Assembly: GCF_003010955.1 (NCBI RefSeq)
Contig: NZ_PGGO01000001.1
Location: 490,322 to 554,321, forward strand
Length of the DNA: 64,000 nt
Direction of reading: 5' to 3'
Source: Phyllobacterium brassicacearum
Lineage (GTDB): Bacteria > Pseudomonadota > Alphaproteobacteria > Rhizobiales > Rhizobiaceae
Below are positions 44,889-54,575 of this stretch, in pieces. Positions within the stretch are counted from its first letter, which is position 1, and each line of letters starts with the position of its first letter. The position numbers and the translations under genes were made by a program. The notes under the pieces were generated by a model, which was given only the letters and a program-made list of their open reading frames with translations, made no database searches and was not told where the DNA came from.

Positions 44889-45140
44889 TTATTTTTTACT
44901 CCCCACGGGATCTTCTGAGAACATTTGAGCCTGGATATCTGAGCGACTATTGGTGGCGATAGCAATGGTTACGCCCTTCGTCGTGGCAATACCGTTCTTT
45001 CGTGCCTTATTGATAATCTGAATAATATCAGCGTTGGCTGCATTTGAAGCTTGTGTCAGCGGCTCTGCGCTACGCTTATCCACATCGATCAGCCATAGTT
45101 CATCGCTTCCGGTCTCACCGATAATGAAATACTTCGCCAT
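44889..45140 (-). CDS. Paralogous short RiPP precursor-like peptide
   Basis: The 83-residue peptide starts MAKYFIIGETGSDELWLIDV. Over the first 30 residues it shares 14 identical positions with the 142-residue precursor, without gaps (LWL, D, RSAE, L and others). It has a Thr-rich stretch (GIATTKGVTIAIAT) and then one RSD unit, NSRSDIQAQMFSED, at 64-77, like a single copy of the neighbour's repeat. It has no Cys. AAGGA lies 8 bases before the ATG. It starts 30 bases after the regulator and lies 108 before the multi-unit peptide. Confidence 0.83.
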   Translation of the reverse strand: MAKYFIIGETGSDELWLIDVDKRSAEPLTQASNAANADIIQIINKARKNGIATTKGVTIAIATNSRSDIQAQMFSEDPVGSKK

Positions 45141-45170
45141 GCTGTAGTCCTTCTGTTGAGAAATTTAAGA

Positions 45171-47198
45171 TTACTGGAACCCTGCTTGTCGCAGCGATGC
45201 TTCGTATCTTTGTCGTTGTTCAGGCAGTCTGACGCCCAATCCTTTTATCCAGTCATCGATACGAAAATTCGGATTATCCTCGAGCGCATAAGTCCTGAAC
45301 TCATTGGCCTTTTCCCGCTCTCCCAACATGGCCCAGCAGGCCGCCATAAGACGGGACGCCACGCGAGGATTTTGCATCTGTTCGAGCAGGGCAATAGCTT
45401 CGGAATGCCGTTCAAGGTTATGCAATGCGCCACCGCCAACCCAATAATAATAGTCCGGCGCAAGCGGATTGTGAGCGATCGCTTGACGAATCTTCTCAAG
45501 TGCCTGATCGAGTGCTCCATAGTGCGTCAACGCATCGGCATAATCGGCCAGAAGATCAGCGTGTTGTGGATTTATCGCCTCGCCTTGGTCGAAATATTCC
45601 AGGCTCTCATCAAATTTGCCCAGGTACATGCTGATTGTACCGAGTTCGCGCAGGGGTCGCTCGTCGTCCGGATCGGCTGGCGCCGCCCTCTTGGCAATCT
45701 GCTCGCCTTCAAGCAAGATATCCTTCTCGCTTCGCGCTTTTACAAGCCATTCTCGTTGCATGGTTCGTGCGATACCGCTGAGCGCCGGCACAAAATCCGG
45801 CGAGGCGGTAAGAGCATTCTTGAAAGATTGCCGTGCCTGGCGCAATTTCCCCAGATCAAGCTTTTCGAAATCCCTCTTGCCGATCAGATACCAATAGTAG
45901 GCATTCGGGTCCTGGAACAGCTTGTTGTAACGATCGAGTTCCGATTTTTCGATAACCGAAACGACGGACAGGATGATGCGGATCGACAGCTGCCTGTATT
46001 GCTGTTCGGGCAGAACATAGTCGAATTTCTGTTTCTCGGCCCAGACGATTTCCTGGGTGGCAACGTCGATGAGCTTAACCGACAGAAAGCAAAAGCCGTC
46101 GCGGCGCACGATCTTGCTGTCGACAGCATAATTGACACCGAACTGCACGTTTAGCCCTGAAAAGTTATCTACAGTCGACTCCGTCACCACTCTTTTCGAC
46201 GTATAGGGTGCAACGACCGAGAGCGTGCGCAGGCGGCAAAGGCCGATGGTGATATCGTCGACCAGCGAGGCCGCGAGCTGTTCCATCGGATCGGCCGGAT
46301 TGCGTGGCATATAGAGCACCATCACCCTCGGCAGCCCGGCCTCTTTGTTCTGTTCAATCTGGGTTGCAGCACGTATCGAATGTGGCAGCTGGATTTCCGT
46401 GCCGTTGCCCTGCAGCGGGCTGATTGGCTGCGCCGGTATTATGAGCCCGCGCGTTGTTGCTGGCGAAAGCTTGGGCAGGAGTTGCTGATAGAGCTCAATG
46501 GTCTCTTCTTCGGGCTCCACATCCAAGTCATCACGCAACTTCTTCGTGCATTCGCGGAAGGTGCGCTCAACCTTGGCAATCAGCCCGAGCTGCGATGCGG
46601 TCTGCATCAATGTGCGATAGCCGACTTCCTGATAGGGATCTATCTCGATCAGCTTGCGGGCGCATTGGCGCTTTTCATCGATGCTGACGCCGACGGGCTT
46701 GTTGACCATCCCCAATAGCATGGTGATCAGATCGTCGCGCAACCTGACGCGCTCCACATCCAGCCATTCGTCGAAATCGGAATTCTGCGGTTCGTTCTGG
46801 CCGAGGAGATCGCCGGCATAGATATCGCACAGGCCGAGGACGGACTCGATATCTCCCTTGCGCGCGTAGTTGATGTAGTCGAGCAGATCGATGCGAAGCA
46901 GCTCGGACTTGACCTGCGACAGGTTCAGATAAACGTAGGTTGCATCGCCCTCGATGAGGTTCAATCCGTACTGTTCCTGGAACTTGCGGATGCGCGCCAG
47001 GCTCTGGCGCAGGTTCATGGAAGCGTGGGCCTGATCGGTGTCGGACCAGAAGATTTGCGAGAGCTTACCACGCGAAACGGAATGGTTTTCATTTTCCAGT
47101 AGCAGGTAGACCACGATCCGCAAAAAATTCGCGGGTACGCGCGGGACCAGTTGCCCGCCCAGACTAACAGTTGCCTCTCCAAAAACCGCCAGCTTCAT
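45171..47198 (-). CDS. SARP/BTAD-type regulator with TPR repeats
   Basis: This 675-residue protein has an N-terminal winged-helix domain of the OmpR/SARP kind (VYLLLENENHSVSRGKLSQI, SMNLRQSLARIRKFQEQYGL). A BTAD-like helical domain follows to about residue 245 (DLDVEPEEETIELYQQLLPK). The middle has a FlgO/TolB-N-like region (QLAASLVDDITIGLCRLRTL), and the end has TPR-like repeats (PLRELGTISMYLGKFDESLE, LLADYADALTHYGALDQALE). It is the first gene of the leftward unit, so it probably activates the precursor operon. The signal it senses is unknown. Confidence 0.88.
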   Translation of the reverse strand: MKLAVFGEATVSLGGQLVPRVPANFLRIVVYLLLENENHSVSRGKLSQIFWSDTDQAHASMNLRQSLARIRKFQEQYGLNLIEGDATYVYLNLSQVKSELLRIDLLDYINYARKGDIESVLGLCDIYAGDLLGQNEPQNSDFDEWLDVERVRLRDDLITMLLGMVNKPVGVSIDEKRQCARKLIEIDPYQEVGYRTLMQTASQLGLIAKVERTFRECTKKLRDDLDVEPEEETIELYQQLLPKLSPATTRGLIIPAQPISPLQGNGTEIQLPHSIRAATQIEQNKEAGLPRVMVLYMPRNPADPMEQLAASLVDDITIGLCRLRTLSVVAPYTSKRVVTESTVDNFSGLNVQFGVNYAVDSKIVRRDGFCFLSVKLIDVATQEIVWAEKQKFDYVLPEQQYRQLSIRIILSVVSVIEKSELDRYNKLFQDPNAYYWYLIGKRDFEKLDLGKLRQARQSFKNALTASPDFVPALSGIARTMQREWLVKARSEKDILLEGEQIAKRAAPADPDDERPLRELGTISMYLGKFDESLEYFDQGEAINPQHADLLADYADALTHYGALDQALEKIRQAIAHNPLAPDYYYWVGGGALHNLERHSEAIALLEQMQNPRVASRLMAACWAMLGEREKANEFRTYALEDNPNFRIDDWIKGLGVRLPEQRQRYEASLRQAGFQ

Positions 47199-47575
47199 TC
47201 GTTCTAAACCTTGGATTTTATTTGATTTTTACGTATTCAGTTCCTGCGAATTCATTATTTTTATGCACCATGCAATTTAACTCTACTATAGCTTTAAGTA
47301 GTTCTCTATAGGGTATGTTATACAAAAGTCTAATAAATTGGCATTAACAGCGCCACTGCTTTTCATGCGTTTTGCTCCCTCCAAAAAAAGCGCGCAAACA
47401 AACTTTGAGCACACCTTCGTTGAAACAAGGTGCTGCCGTTAAGCTGAGTTGTCAGCGATCTATGAAAGTGTCGGGAGCATACCTCCCGAACGCAAATTAC
47501 TATGGACGCAAGTATTCAACAGAAGCTTGTTTTGTTTCCCTCGGAAACTATGTTTGTACTGAACAGCCTGCTTCC
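47199..47575. promoter_or_regulatory. AT-rich region upstream of the RiPP-like operon
   Basis: No convincing gene lies here. It would hold the promoter of the SARP regulator and its downstream operon. The first 150 bases are very AT-rich (for example TATAGGGTATGTTATAC near 47307). A rightward open frame here runs into the leftward neighbour and has no support. Confidence 0.5.
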
Positions 47576-47935
47576 CTAGCTGTTATTGCCCATCAACCTG
47601 TGCTCTCGAACAAACGAGCCGATGCTGCCGAGAATCCCCTCGACGAACTCCAGCTGCGTATCAAGAAACATGATACGCTGTTCGTAACCCTGAATTGAAA
47701 CCGTCAGGTCATCCAGACGCGATTCGTAGGCATTGGTGTCGTTCTGGCCTGACATTGCTTCCAGCGTGAGGGCTGCATCCGCAGATGTGTCGGTAAATCG
47801 CTTGCGCAACCCGGCCTTTTCGCGTTCGATTTCGGCAAGCACCTGGCCGAGTGTCGTCTGCATGCGTGTGAAGCGCGAAAAATCGGTCTCTCGGTCCCGC
47901 CCGAGGCTTCTCGTCGAAAATCCGAACATCCCCAT
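47576..47935 (-). CDS. Hypothetical coiled-coil protein
   Basis: The 119-residue product reads from the ATG at 47935, with AAGGAGG 8 bases ahead; a reading from 48043 is longer but lacks this site. It begins MGMFGFSTRSLGRDRETDF and is helical (MQTTLGQVLAEIEREKAGLR, YEQRIMFLDTQLEFVEGILG). It has no signal peptide or membrane segment. No family was recognised by sight. Small coiled-coil proteins like this are common in rhizobia. Confidence 0.7.
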   Translation of the reverse strand: MGMFGFSTRSLGRDRETDFSRFTRMQTTLGQVLAEIEREKAGLRKRFTDTSADAALTLEAMSGQNDTNAYESRLDDLTVSIQGYEQRIMFLDTQLEFVEGILGSIGSFVREHRLMGNNS

Positions 47936-48155
47936 GTTCCCGCCTCCTTGCAGATGCACATCCGAGCAAACACCTGTTTTATCATATCGCTCATCACGTG
48001 GCGAATTATTGTGCTGACCGTCCGCACCAGGCGAATCAACCAAAGTGTCAGCGCTTCGTATGTGTCCTACGATAATGCCGAGGCAGCCCCGCTTCGGTCA
48101 ACTCAATCGAATTCGGTATGTGGATATCCGGCGGTGGCAGATGGTGAAGGCATTA

Positions 48156-48392
48156 CTACCCCGGTATCGACGTCCCGGGCGGTGCAGCCTGGCGCCGCCG
48201 CGCTTCGTTTGCAGCGTCTGTAGCGAGCGTTTCGCGGCATTGATCGTACTGGGTTGAGCCGGGCTGGACGCCGAATGACCGGCATTCCGCATCATGCGCT
48301 TGCTCAAGATCACCCGGATTTGTCATACCATCCGGGGAGGTTTGGCAACCGGCCAAAATCAACACGAGTAATGCAGCCAAAGACGTTCGCAT
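48156..48392 (-). CDS. Small lipoprotein, envelope-associated
   Basis: From ATG 48392 (GGAG 7 bases ahead) the product is 78 residues. It starts MRTSLAALLVLILAGCQTSP, a lipoprotein signal with lipobox LILAGC. The mature part has Cys pairs (DAECRSFG, QYDQCRETLAT) that could form a disulfide, followed by a helical, charged tail (EARRRQAAPPGTSIPG). It lies between the coiled-coil gene and tRNA-Phe. Function is not known. Confidence 0.75.
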   Translation of the reverse strand: MRTSLAALLVLILAGCQTSPDGMTNPGDLEQAHDAECRSFGVQPGSTQYDQCRETLATDAANEARRRQAAPPGTSIPG

Positions 48393-48580
48393 CCAGTTCT
48401 CCAACAAAGGGCTGGCGAAAGGCCCTCCACATTCGATCAAAATAATTATCGCCGCGGCGATAACACAATGCAGCGGCGCCGAAGGCAAGTTGAATTTCGG
48501 TGTCTTCAAGCCTTCGGCAAACAAGACGGTGGGACAAATTCAGAAGGTAAGGGCTGAATGCAAGGAATCTGGAAGGGGAG

Positions 48581-48656
48581 TGGTGCCCAGACGCGGATTC
48601 GAACCACGGACACGCGGATTTTCAATCCGCTGCTCTACCAACTGAGCTATCTGGGC
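48581..48656 (-). tRNA. tRNA-Phe (GAA)
   Basis: The 76-base gene on the minus strand starts GCCCAGATAGCTCAGTTGG and has the anticodon stem-loop CGGATTGAAAATCCG (anticodon GAA) and a T arm with GGTTCGAATCC. The acceptor stem closes with CTGGGC, then A and an encoded CCA. All arms pair, so it is functional. Confidence 0.97.
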
Positions 48657-48847
48657 ACTTCAACGGCGTTTCCGTTATCCGGCAAGCCTTGGCGACGGCT
48701 TGGCTTTCCGTCAGAAGCGCGTGGGTTATAACACTAAAAATCGTACTGTCCAGCATCAACTCGCGAATTTTTTGCCGTTTTTCTGCCTCTTGCAAAGGGC
48801 ATGCATTGATGCGTTGTTGGGTGTGTTGGAGACGGGATTCGCATCGC

Positions 48848-49933
48848 ATGAATGAAATGGGGGAGAAAGCGGCCAAGAGTGAGACTTTTGGCTGGGGAAT
48901 TATTGGCAGCGGGGAAATTGCCCAGCGATTCGCGTCAGATCTTGCACTCGTTCCCAATGCGGTGCTTACCGCCAATCACTCCCGCACCTTGGCCAAAGCC
49001 GAAAACTTTCGTGAAGCATTCGGTAGCCGGCGTGCCTATTCCGATCTTGATTCCTTCATGGCCGATCCGGCCATCGATGCGGTTTATATCGCCACGCCCA
49101 ATTCGCTGCATCTGGCTCAGGCTCTGAAGGCGGTGAGGTCCGGCAAGGCAATCCTGACGGAAAAGCCCCTCGCCCCGTCCCACACCGAAGCCTCCGTCAT
49201 CCAGCGCGAAGCTTCACGGGTGAATGTCTTTGCCATGGAAGCGCTTTGGACGTTGTTTCTGCCGGCTGTCGTCGCGGCCAAGGCCAAAATCGATGCGGGA
49301 GAGATCGGCACGATCCGCAAGATTACAGCCGAGCTTGCCCATGCGCGGGAATACGAGCCGGAGAGCCGCTTCTTCAGCCGGTCGCTCGGCGGCGGTGCCA
49401 GTCTCGATCTCGGGATCTATTGCGTGTCGCTTGCCATGCATTTCCTCGGTCAGCCACAGAAGGTTTCGGGTCTGTGGCATGCGGCTCCCAATGGAGTGGA
49501 TATGCGCTCGGATATCACGCTCCACTATGATGGCGTGGAAGCACAACTTTCCTGCGGATTCGACCGGGACGGTGCAAATCACTTCGTTATTGAGGGAACC
49601 AATGGGGCACTGCGATTGAACGCGCCTTTCCTGAAGGCGACGAGGCTGACAAGCTATCGCGGCTTCTCACAGAGGCCACCCTTTGGACCGCTGCCGGGAG
49701 CGGTTGGCATTGTCGGGACAATCCTCGATCGGCTTCCGGTTCCCGGAAGAAAGGGCGAGGAATACCCGTTTGAGGGAAACGGCCTGCAATTCGAGGCCAT
49801 GGCGGTGATGGACGCGATAAGAACGGGCGAAAAGTCTTCGAAGGTCATGCCGCTCGCCAACAGCGTAAGCGCATTACGCGCCATCAGCATCGTACTCTCA
49901 CAACCCGCAACCCCGCGGGTGATCAAGCTCTAA
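48848..49933 (+). CDS. Gfo/Idh/MocA family NAD(P)-dependent oxidoreductase
   Basis: This 361-residue product reads from ATG 48848; ATG 48857 is also possible. The Rossmann part has [20 protein letters not shown]. The family lysine motif is [20 protein letters not shown], and the second domain has [20 protein letters not shown]. It probably oxidises or reduces a sugar or cyclitol. It runs opposite to the housekeeping block that begins just beyond its end. Specific substrate is unknown. Confidence 0.9.
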   Translation: MNEMGEKAAKSETFGWGIIGSGEIAQRFASDLALVPNAVLTANHSRTLAKAENFREAFGSRRAYSDLDSFMADPAIDAVYIATPNSLHLAQALKAVRSGKAILTEKPLAPSHTEASVIQREASRVNVFAMEALWTLFLPAVVAAKAKIDAGEIGTIRKITAELAHAREYEPESRFFSRSLGGGASLDLGIYCVSLAMHFLGQPQKVSGLWHAAPNGVDMRSDITLHYDGVEAQLSCGFDRDGANHFVIEGTNGALRLNAPFLKATRLTSYRGFSQRPPFGPLPGAVGIVGTILDRLPVPGRKGEEYPFEGNGLQFEAMAVMDAIRTGEKSSKVMPLANSVSALRAISIVLSQPATPRVIKL

Positions 49934-50139
49934 TTGTCCGCGTCCTGGTCGCTGTCGTCAGCGCTTTCGACTGCCGGTAGCACATAGGCACCAGTCAGCC
50001 ACCGGTTAAGATCAATGTTGCGGCAGCGCGCCGAGCAGAACGGGTAATGTTCGCGTTGCGAGGGACGCTTGCATTCCGGGCAAGGCCGGGTCGGCCGCAG
50101 AGGCGTTACCGATCCCGTGCTTTTCTTTTCGTCAGTCAA
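49930..50139 (-). CDS. yacG: DNA gyrase inhibitor YacG, zinc-finger protein
   Basis: The 69-residue protein has the [20 protein letters not shown] zinc-binding pattern (two CxxC-like pairs) and the typical [16 protein letters not shown]. YacG binds and inhibits gyrase in E. coli. The stop overlaps the end of the oxidoreductase gene by 4 bases. It begins 14 bases after maf ends, so the two are co-transcribed. Confidence 0.93.
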   Translation of the reverse strand: MTDEKKSTGSVTPLRPTRPCPECKRPSQREHYPFCSARCRNIDLNRWLTGAYVLPAVESADDSDQDADN

Positions 50140-50153
50140 TGGGGTAGTCCTGT

Positions 50154-50780
50154 TCAGTGCTTTGAAGCCTGCCAGTTGGCATAGACCGGATAGCCTTCAC
50201 CATGCAAAAGGCTCGCGGTTTCGTAGAGCGGCAAGCCAACGACATTGCTGTAGGAGCCGACCAGCTTGACGACGAAGCCGCCCGCGAGTCCCTGGATTGC
50301 GTAGCCGCCAGCCTTGCCGCGCCATTCACCGGAGGCAAGATAACTCTCCAGCTCTTCGCGCGAAAGCCGTTTGAAGCGAACGCGGGTTTCGATCAGATCC
50401 TGACGCAGCTTACCTTTGGGCGTAATCAGGCACAATCCGGTATAGACGCGGTGCGAACGGCCGGAAAGCAGCCGCAGGCAGGCCGTCGCATCGTCGAGGA
50501 TTTCCGCCTTCGGCAAAATTCTCCGCCCTACGGCAACGACCGTATCGGCCGCGACGATATAAGACTCGCCCAAATCAGCATCGCCCTTCAGCTCTTCGGC
50601 AATCTTCTCGGCTTTCAGCCGCGAAAGGCGGCGCGCCAGCGAGCGCGGATGTTCCGCGCGCAGAGGCGTTTCATCCACATCCGCAGGAAAAAGGCGATCC
50701 GGCTCAATGCCGATCTGGCTCAACAGCGCGAGACGCCGCGGCGAGCCCGATGCAAGAACGAATTTGTGCTGATCGCTCAT
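50154..50780 (-). CDS. maf: Maf-family nucleotide pyrophosphatase
   Basis: This 208-residue protein has the Maf core: [20 protein letters not shown] near the start, then DVDETPLR, the [19 protein letters not shown] catalytic region, and [17 protein letters not shown]. It hydrolyses non-canonical or methylated nucleotides. It lies 33 bases after infA ends. The order infA-maf-yacG is a known rhizobial arrangement. Confidence 0.95.
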   Translation of the reverse strand: MSDQHKFVLASGSPRRLALLSQIGIEPDRLFPADVDETPLRAEHPRSLARRLSRLKAEKIAEELKGDADLGESYIVAADTVVAVGRRILPKAEILDDATACLRLLSGRSHRVYTGLCLITPKGKLRQDLIETRVRFKRLSREELESYLASGEWRGKAGGYAIQGLAGGFVVKLVGSYSNVVGLPLYETASLLHGEGYPVYANWQASKH

Positions 50781-50813
50781 GAAAACAATTCCTGCGGAGG
50801 GACGCGGAGCTGA

Positions 50814-51032
50814 TTATTTGAAACGGTAGGTGATACGACCCTTGGTCAGATCGTAGGGTGTCATTTCGACGAGGACCTTGTCGCCAGCGAGAACGCGAAT
50901 GCGATTTTTGCGCATGCGGCCAGCGGTATGAGCAATAATTTCATGATCATTTTCAAGCTTTACCCGGAACATCGCGTTGGGCAACAGCTCCGTCACGAGG
51001 CCAGGAAACTCCAGTACTTCTTCTTTCGCCAT
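50814..51032 (-). CDS. infA: Translation initiation factor IF-1
   Basis: The 72-residue product begins [20 protein letters not shown] and continues [19 protein letters not shown]. It ends in [12 protein letters not shown], the standard IF-1. A longer open reading from 51149 does not belong. IF-1 binds the 30S A site during initiation. It lies between the phosphatase and maf. Confidence 0.97.
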   Translation of the reverse strand: MAKEEVLEFPGLVTELLPNAMFRVKLENDHEIIAHTAGRMRKNRIRVLAGDKVLVEMTPYDLTKGRITYRFK

Positions 51033-51160
51033 GCGTAGTTCTATCTCCGATGAGGCAATTTGTGGCCGTGCTCGACCGCAATTTTGGGCGGAACCTATAG
51101 TATTGCGCACCATTTGTGAACAAGGGAGTTCGATGCAAATGCGCCGCATTTGTTGGACGC

Positions 51161-51670
51161 TCAGAACGGTTGTCCGAAACGTTCCTGAATGTGACGTCTC
51201 AGATGCTCACGAACATCGCGATAGGCATCCAATATCTGGCTGCGACGGCCGCGGACAAGTGTGGGATCGGGTGTTGGCCAGTATTCCACATGTACTGAGG
51301 TCGTTCTGGTCAACTCCAGTGCCATATGGTGCGCCTTGGGCGACAATGTAATGATCAAGTCGAAATAATGATCTTCGAGCTCGTCGAATGTCTTGGGAAG
51401 GGCCGAGATTCGTTTCAGCCCAATCTCCGCAAGCACCTCATCGACAAAATGATCCGGCTCGCCTTTCTCTACACCCGCCGAGGCAATATAGACTGTCGAC
51501 GGCAGCAGACTGCGTGCCAATGTCTCGGCAATAGGCGAGCGAATGGAATTCATGCCGCAAATGAACAAGACCGCGCTCGGTATTGCCGCTTTGGCGGCCT
51601 CCTGGTCGTCCCGGGCTTTCTCTGGCTCAACCTGCATGGGTTCGCCTATCCCCGCCAATGAAGCACACAT
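51161..51670 (-). CDS. Low-molecular-weight protein tyrosine phosphatase-like
   Basis: This 169-residue protein has the active site C-x5-R motif [19 protein letters not shown] (Cys38), and the DP pair of the general acid lies in [10 protein letters not shown]. The N terminus is extended by about 30 residues with AEAAK-like low-complexity sequence. It is a phosphatase or arsenate-reductase-like protein. It overlaps the UPF0262 gene end by 25 bases and lies upstream of infA. Confidence 0.85.
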   Translation of the reverse strand: MCASLAGIGEPMQVEPEKARDDQEAAKAAIPSAVLFICGMNSIRSPIAETLARSLLPSTVYIASAGVEKGEPDHFVDEVLAEIGLKRISALPKTFDELEDHYFDLIITLSPKAHHMALELTRTTSVHVEYWPTPDPTLVRGRRSQILDAYRDVREHLRRHIQERFGQPF

Positions 51671-52131
51671 ACCAATGTGAAGAGACGGCGCGCCGTGTCG
51701 AAATCAACATCGATCTTGCCGCTCAATCGGTCCATCAATGCCTGCGAGCCTTCGTTGTGCAATCCCCTGCGACCCATATCAATGGCTTCGATCTTGCTTG
51801 GACTCGAGGCGCGGATGGCTTCGTAATAGCTTTCACATATCAGGAAGTAGTCCTTCACAACCTTGCGCAACGGCGTCAGCGAGAGAATGTGTGTGACGAC
51901 ATCGTCGCCATTTTCACGGGCAACAGCAAAGATGAGACGCGATTCGATGAGTGAAAGCTTGAGGCGATAGGGTCCCGCGCCCTCATCGTTCACGGGACGG
52001 AAGGTGTTTTCCTCAATCAGGTCGAAAATTGCGACGGCGCGCTCATGCTCGACATCCGGCGTCGAACGGCCGATGGTCTCGTCCAGCTCTACATCGATCA
52101 GCCGTGCATCGGTATCGCCCGTTGCTGTCAT
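51646..52131 (-). CDS. UPF0262 family protein
   Basis: This 161-residue protein matches the UPF0262 alphaproteobacterial family by its start ([20 protein letters not shown]), the [19 protein letters not shown] core and [20 protein letters not shown]. Function is unknown. It lies 7 bases after hisD and overlaps the phosphatase by 25 bases, so the genes are one unit. Confidence 0.9.
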   Translation of the reverse strand: MTATGDTDARLIDVELDETIGRSTPDVEHERAVAIFDLIEENTFRPVNDEGAGPYRLKLSLIESRLIFAVARENGDDVVTHILSLTPLRKVVKDYFLICESYYEAIRASSPSKIEAIDMGRRGLHNEGSQALMDRLSGKIDVDFDTARRLFTLVCVLHWRG

Positions 52132-52138
52132 TATCTTC

Positions 52139-53431
52139 CTATAGGTTCAACCGAATCGCGACCGAATTGCCGTGCGCATCAAGTCCTTCGGCACGGGCCA
52201 ATTCAATGGCCGCCGGACCCAGTGCGCGCAGCTGTTCTACACCCAGCTTCAGGATGGAGGTTCGCTTCACATAGTCAAGCACTGAAAGGCCGGACGAAAA
52301 ACGAGCCGATCGTGCCGTCGGCAAAACATGGTTGGACCCGCCCACATAGTCGCCGATCACTTCGGGTGTATAACGACCGAGGAAAATCGCCCCCGCGTTA
52401 CGCACGCCGGCCAGAAGCCGCTCTGGATCAGCCGTTGCGATCTCCAGATGCTCGGCAGCAATGCGATTGACTAACGGCAACGAGGCGTCGAGATCCTGCA
52501 CCAAAATCACCGCACCATAATCACGCCAACTCGCGCTTGCGGTCGCTGTCCGTGGAAGCGTCTGCAATTGGCGTTCGACGGCACTGACCACGGCGTTGCC
52601 AAAGCCTTCGTCATCTGTAATCAGGATCGACTGCGCCGCACTGTCGTGTTCCGCCTGTGCCAGAAGGTCAGCGGCGATCCAGTCGGGATCATTGTCGCTA
52701 TCGGCTACGATAAGGACCTCGGACGGGCCGGCGATCATGTCGATCCCCACCGTGCCGAATACCCGACGCTTTGCTGCCGCGACATAGGCATTGCCTGGTC
52801 CGACAATCTTTGCGACCGGCGCGATTGTCTCGGTGCCATAGGCCAGCGCTGCAATCGCCTGCGCCCCGCCGACACGATAGATCTCGGAGACACCGGCGAG
52901 GCGGGCTGCAACCAGCACAAGCGGATTCAGTCTGCCGTCCGGCGACGGAACGACCATGACGATGCGTTCTACGCCTGCAACCTGTGCCGGAACAGCGTTC
53001 ATCAGAACGGAACTTGGATAACTCGCGGTGCCACCCGGCACATAGAGCCCAACCGATTCAACGGCCGTCCAGTGCGAGCCAAGCTCGACACCCAGCGCGT
53101 CGGTGTACCGATCGTCCTGAGGCACCTGCCGCGCGTGATGCGAGTGAATGCGATCCCGCGCCAGTTTCAGCGCCTCGACAGTTGCGGCGGGTGCAGAAGC
53201 GACCGCGGCGTCGATCTCGGCAGGTGTAATTGCTATGCCATGCTGGACCAGATCGACCCGATCGAACGCTTTTGAGTAGTCGATCAAAGCCTTATCACCC
53301 TCGGACCGAACCCGATGAATAATGTCGGCGACCGCGCGGTCGACATCCTCCGACACTTCGCGTTTGGTCGCAAGAAATGCGGAAAATCGCTGCTCAAAAT
53401 CGGGATCGGACTGCCTCAGCACAGATGCCAC
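52139..53431 (-). CDS. hisD: Histidinol dehydrogenase
   Basis: This 430-residue protein has the hisD signature [20 protein letters not shown] then [13 protein letters not shown], and the catalytic zinc and His segments ([20 protein letters not shown]). It oxidises L-histidinol to histidine using NAD. It lies 11 bases after the DUF2948 gene and precedes UPF0262. It is isolated from other his genes, as in other rhizobia. Confidence 0.97.
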   Translation of the reverse strand: MASVLRQSDPDFEQRFSAFLATKREVSEDVDRAVADIIHRVRSEGDKALIDYSKAFDRVDLVQHGIAITPAEIDAAVASAPAATVEALKLARDRIHSHHARQVPQDDRYTDALGVELGSHWTAVESVGLYVPGGTASYPSSVLMNAVPAQVAGVERIVMVVPSPDGRLNPLVLVAARLAGVSEIYRVGGAQAIAALAYGTETIAPVAKIVGPGNAYVAAAKRRVFGTVGIDMIAGPSEVLIVADSDNDPDWIAADLLAQAEHDSAAQSILITDDEGFGNAVVSAVERQLQTLPRTATASASWRDYGAVILVQDLDASLPLVNRIAAEHLEIATADPERLLAGVRNAGAIFLGRYTPEVIGDYVGGSNHVLPTARSARFSSGLSVLDYVKRTSILKLGVEQLRALGPAAIELARAEGLDAHGNSVAIRLNL

Positions 53432-53442
53432 GTTACATGCTC

Positions 53443-53880
53443 CTAGTCTTCATGCTCTGGTTTGAACGATGTCTCCCATGCTGGCCCGAGATCGGTCAAT
53501 TGCGCCTCGATGGCCTCGACTTCCAGCCGCAGCGCCTTGCCGGCGGCAAATGTCAGTTCGATGAAACCAGAGGGCGCATCTGTGACAATGAAACTGATTG
53601 TCAGAAGCGCAAGGATATCGTTGGTGTGACGCCGGTCGATGCCCGTGACCTGGACTTTGCCGACACGGTCGAAAAGCAATGCCGAACGGCGGCGTTCAAA
53701 GCTGCGGCGGCGCTTGCCGTCGGCCGCCAACTCCCAGACAAAGCGATTGGCGCCGAGAACGAGCTTTTTCTCGGCGGCCAGATACTCGATATCACCCACC
53801 TTCAGAACAGCATCCTGGAGATGTGCGGAAAGAATTTGCAGGTCTTCCTCATCAAGCGCGATGAGCTTCAGCGTATCCAT
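53443..53880 (-). CDS. DUF2948 family protein
   Basis: From ATG 53880 the product is 145 residues, beginning MDTLKLIALDEEDLQILSAH. The core LQDAVLKVGDIEYLAAEKKL and RRRSALLFDRVGKVQVTGID match DUF2948, a small alphaproteobacterial protein found between murA and hisD. Function is unknown. Confidence 0.88.
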   Translation of the reverse strand: MDTLKLIALDEEDLQILSAHLQDAVLKVGDIEYLAAEKKLVLGANRFVWELAADGKRRRSFERRRSALLFDRVGKVQVTGIDRRHTNDILALLTISFIVTDAPSGFIELTFAAGKALRLEVEAIEAQLTDLGPAWETSFKPEHED

Positions 53881-53992
53881 GTATACCCTTTTGAACAACT
53901 TACCGGGTGTCGCGGTGCCCCTTGGGCACAACGTTCACTTCCCTGTTAGAGGAAAGTGCAGACAAATGGAATTATACTCTTGGTAGAATCGG

Positions 53993-54456
53993 ATGATGGT
54001 GGAAGGATGCGTGGCCGAGACGGTTTTTGAATTCCATATTTTCCAACTATTCCAATTTCCTTTTTGTATTTCAGGCGGTATTCAAAGCACGTTTTTTCAG
54101 TTTTCACTCGAAGAGATTTCGCGCGTTCTTTCCATTGGCAGCTTTTGCGGGATTGTGATCATTTCTGCCTGTGCGGGACGGGAGCCGCATCCAATTGCCA
54201 CGACCAATGCACCGATTCCCAATTCGATTGCGCTGGCGTTGCGCGCGAGTTCGAAGCCAATGAGAGTTCGGTCATTGCGATCAACAAAGAGAAAAGCGGC
54301 GCAGACGCAAAGAACATCGTGTTTGGTGTAACTGGCGCTGTTCTGTTCTGGCCGGCACTTTTCTTGATGGATCCGAAGTCCCCGGAACGGGTTGAGATCG
54401 AGGCGCTCCGCAATCGCAATCTGGTGTTGACCGACATCGCCAGAACAAAGGGATGA
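53993..54456 (+). pseudogene. Frameshifted lipoprotein gene
   Basis: The reading frame from 53993 contains a lipoprotein-like signal GSFCGIVIISACAGREPHPI (lipobox ISACAG). The rest of what looks like one protein, FDCAGVAREFEANESSVI then FGVTGAVLFWPALFLMDPKS and the tail ALRNRNLVLTDIARTKG, continues in another frame. The shift lies near 54210-54235. A clean start is not obvious. It could be a true pseudogene or a base-call error. Confidence 0.65.
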
Positions 54457-54575
54457 GCGCAACCACACTCCAAACTGGATGAGTATTACAAGAAGCTCAA
54501 CTCTGTCCCAGCCACGTGAGCCAAGGGCTGACAGGCAACTGTTATATGCCGGCTTGACCGAACCGCGCGACCCTC

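Noticed and set aside
47372..47698. Rightward 108-codon frame
   Set aside because: It runs into the leftward coiled-coil gene and lacks a start signal or domain.
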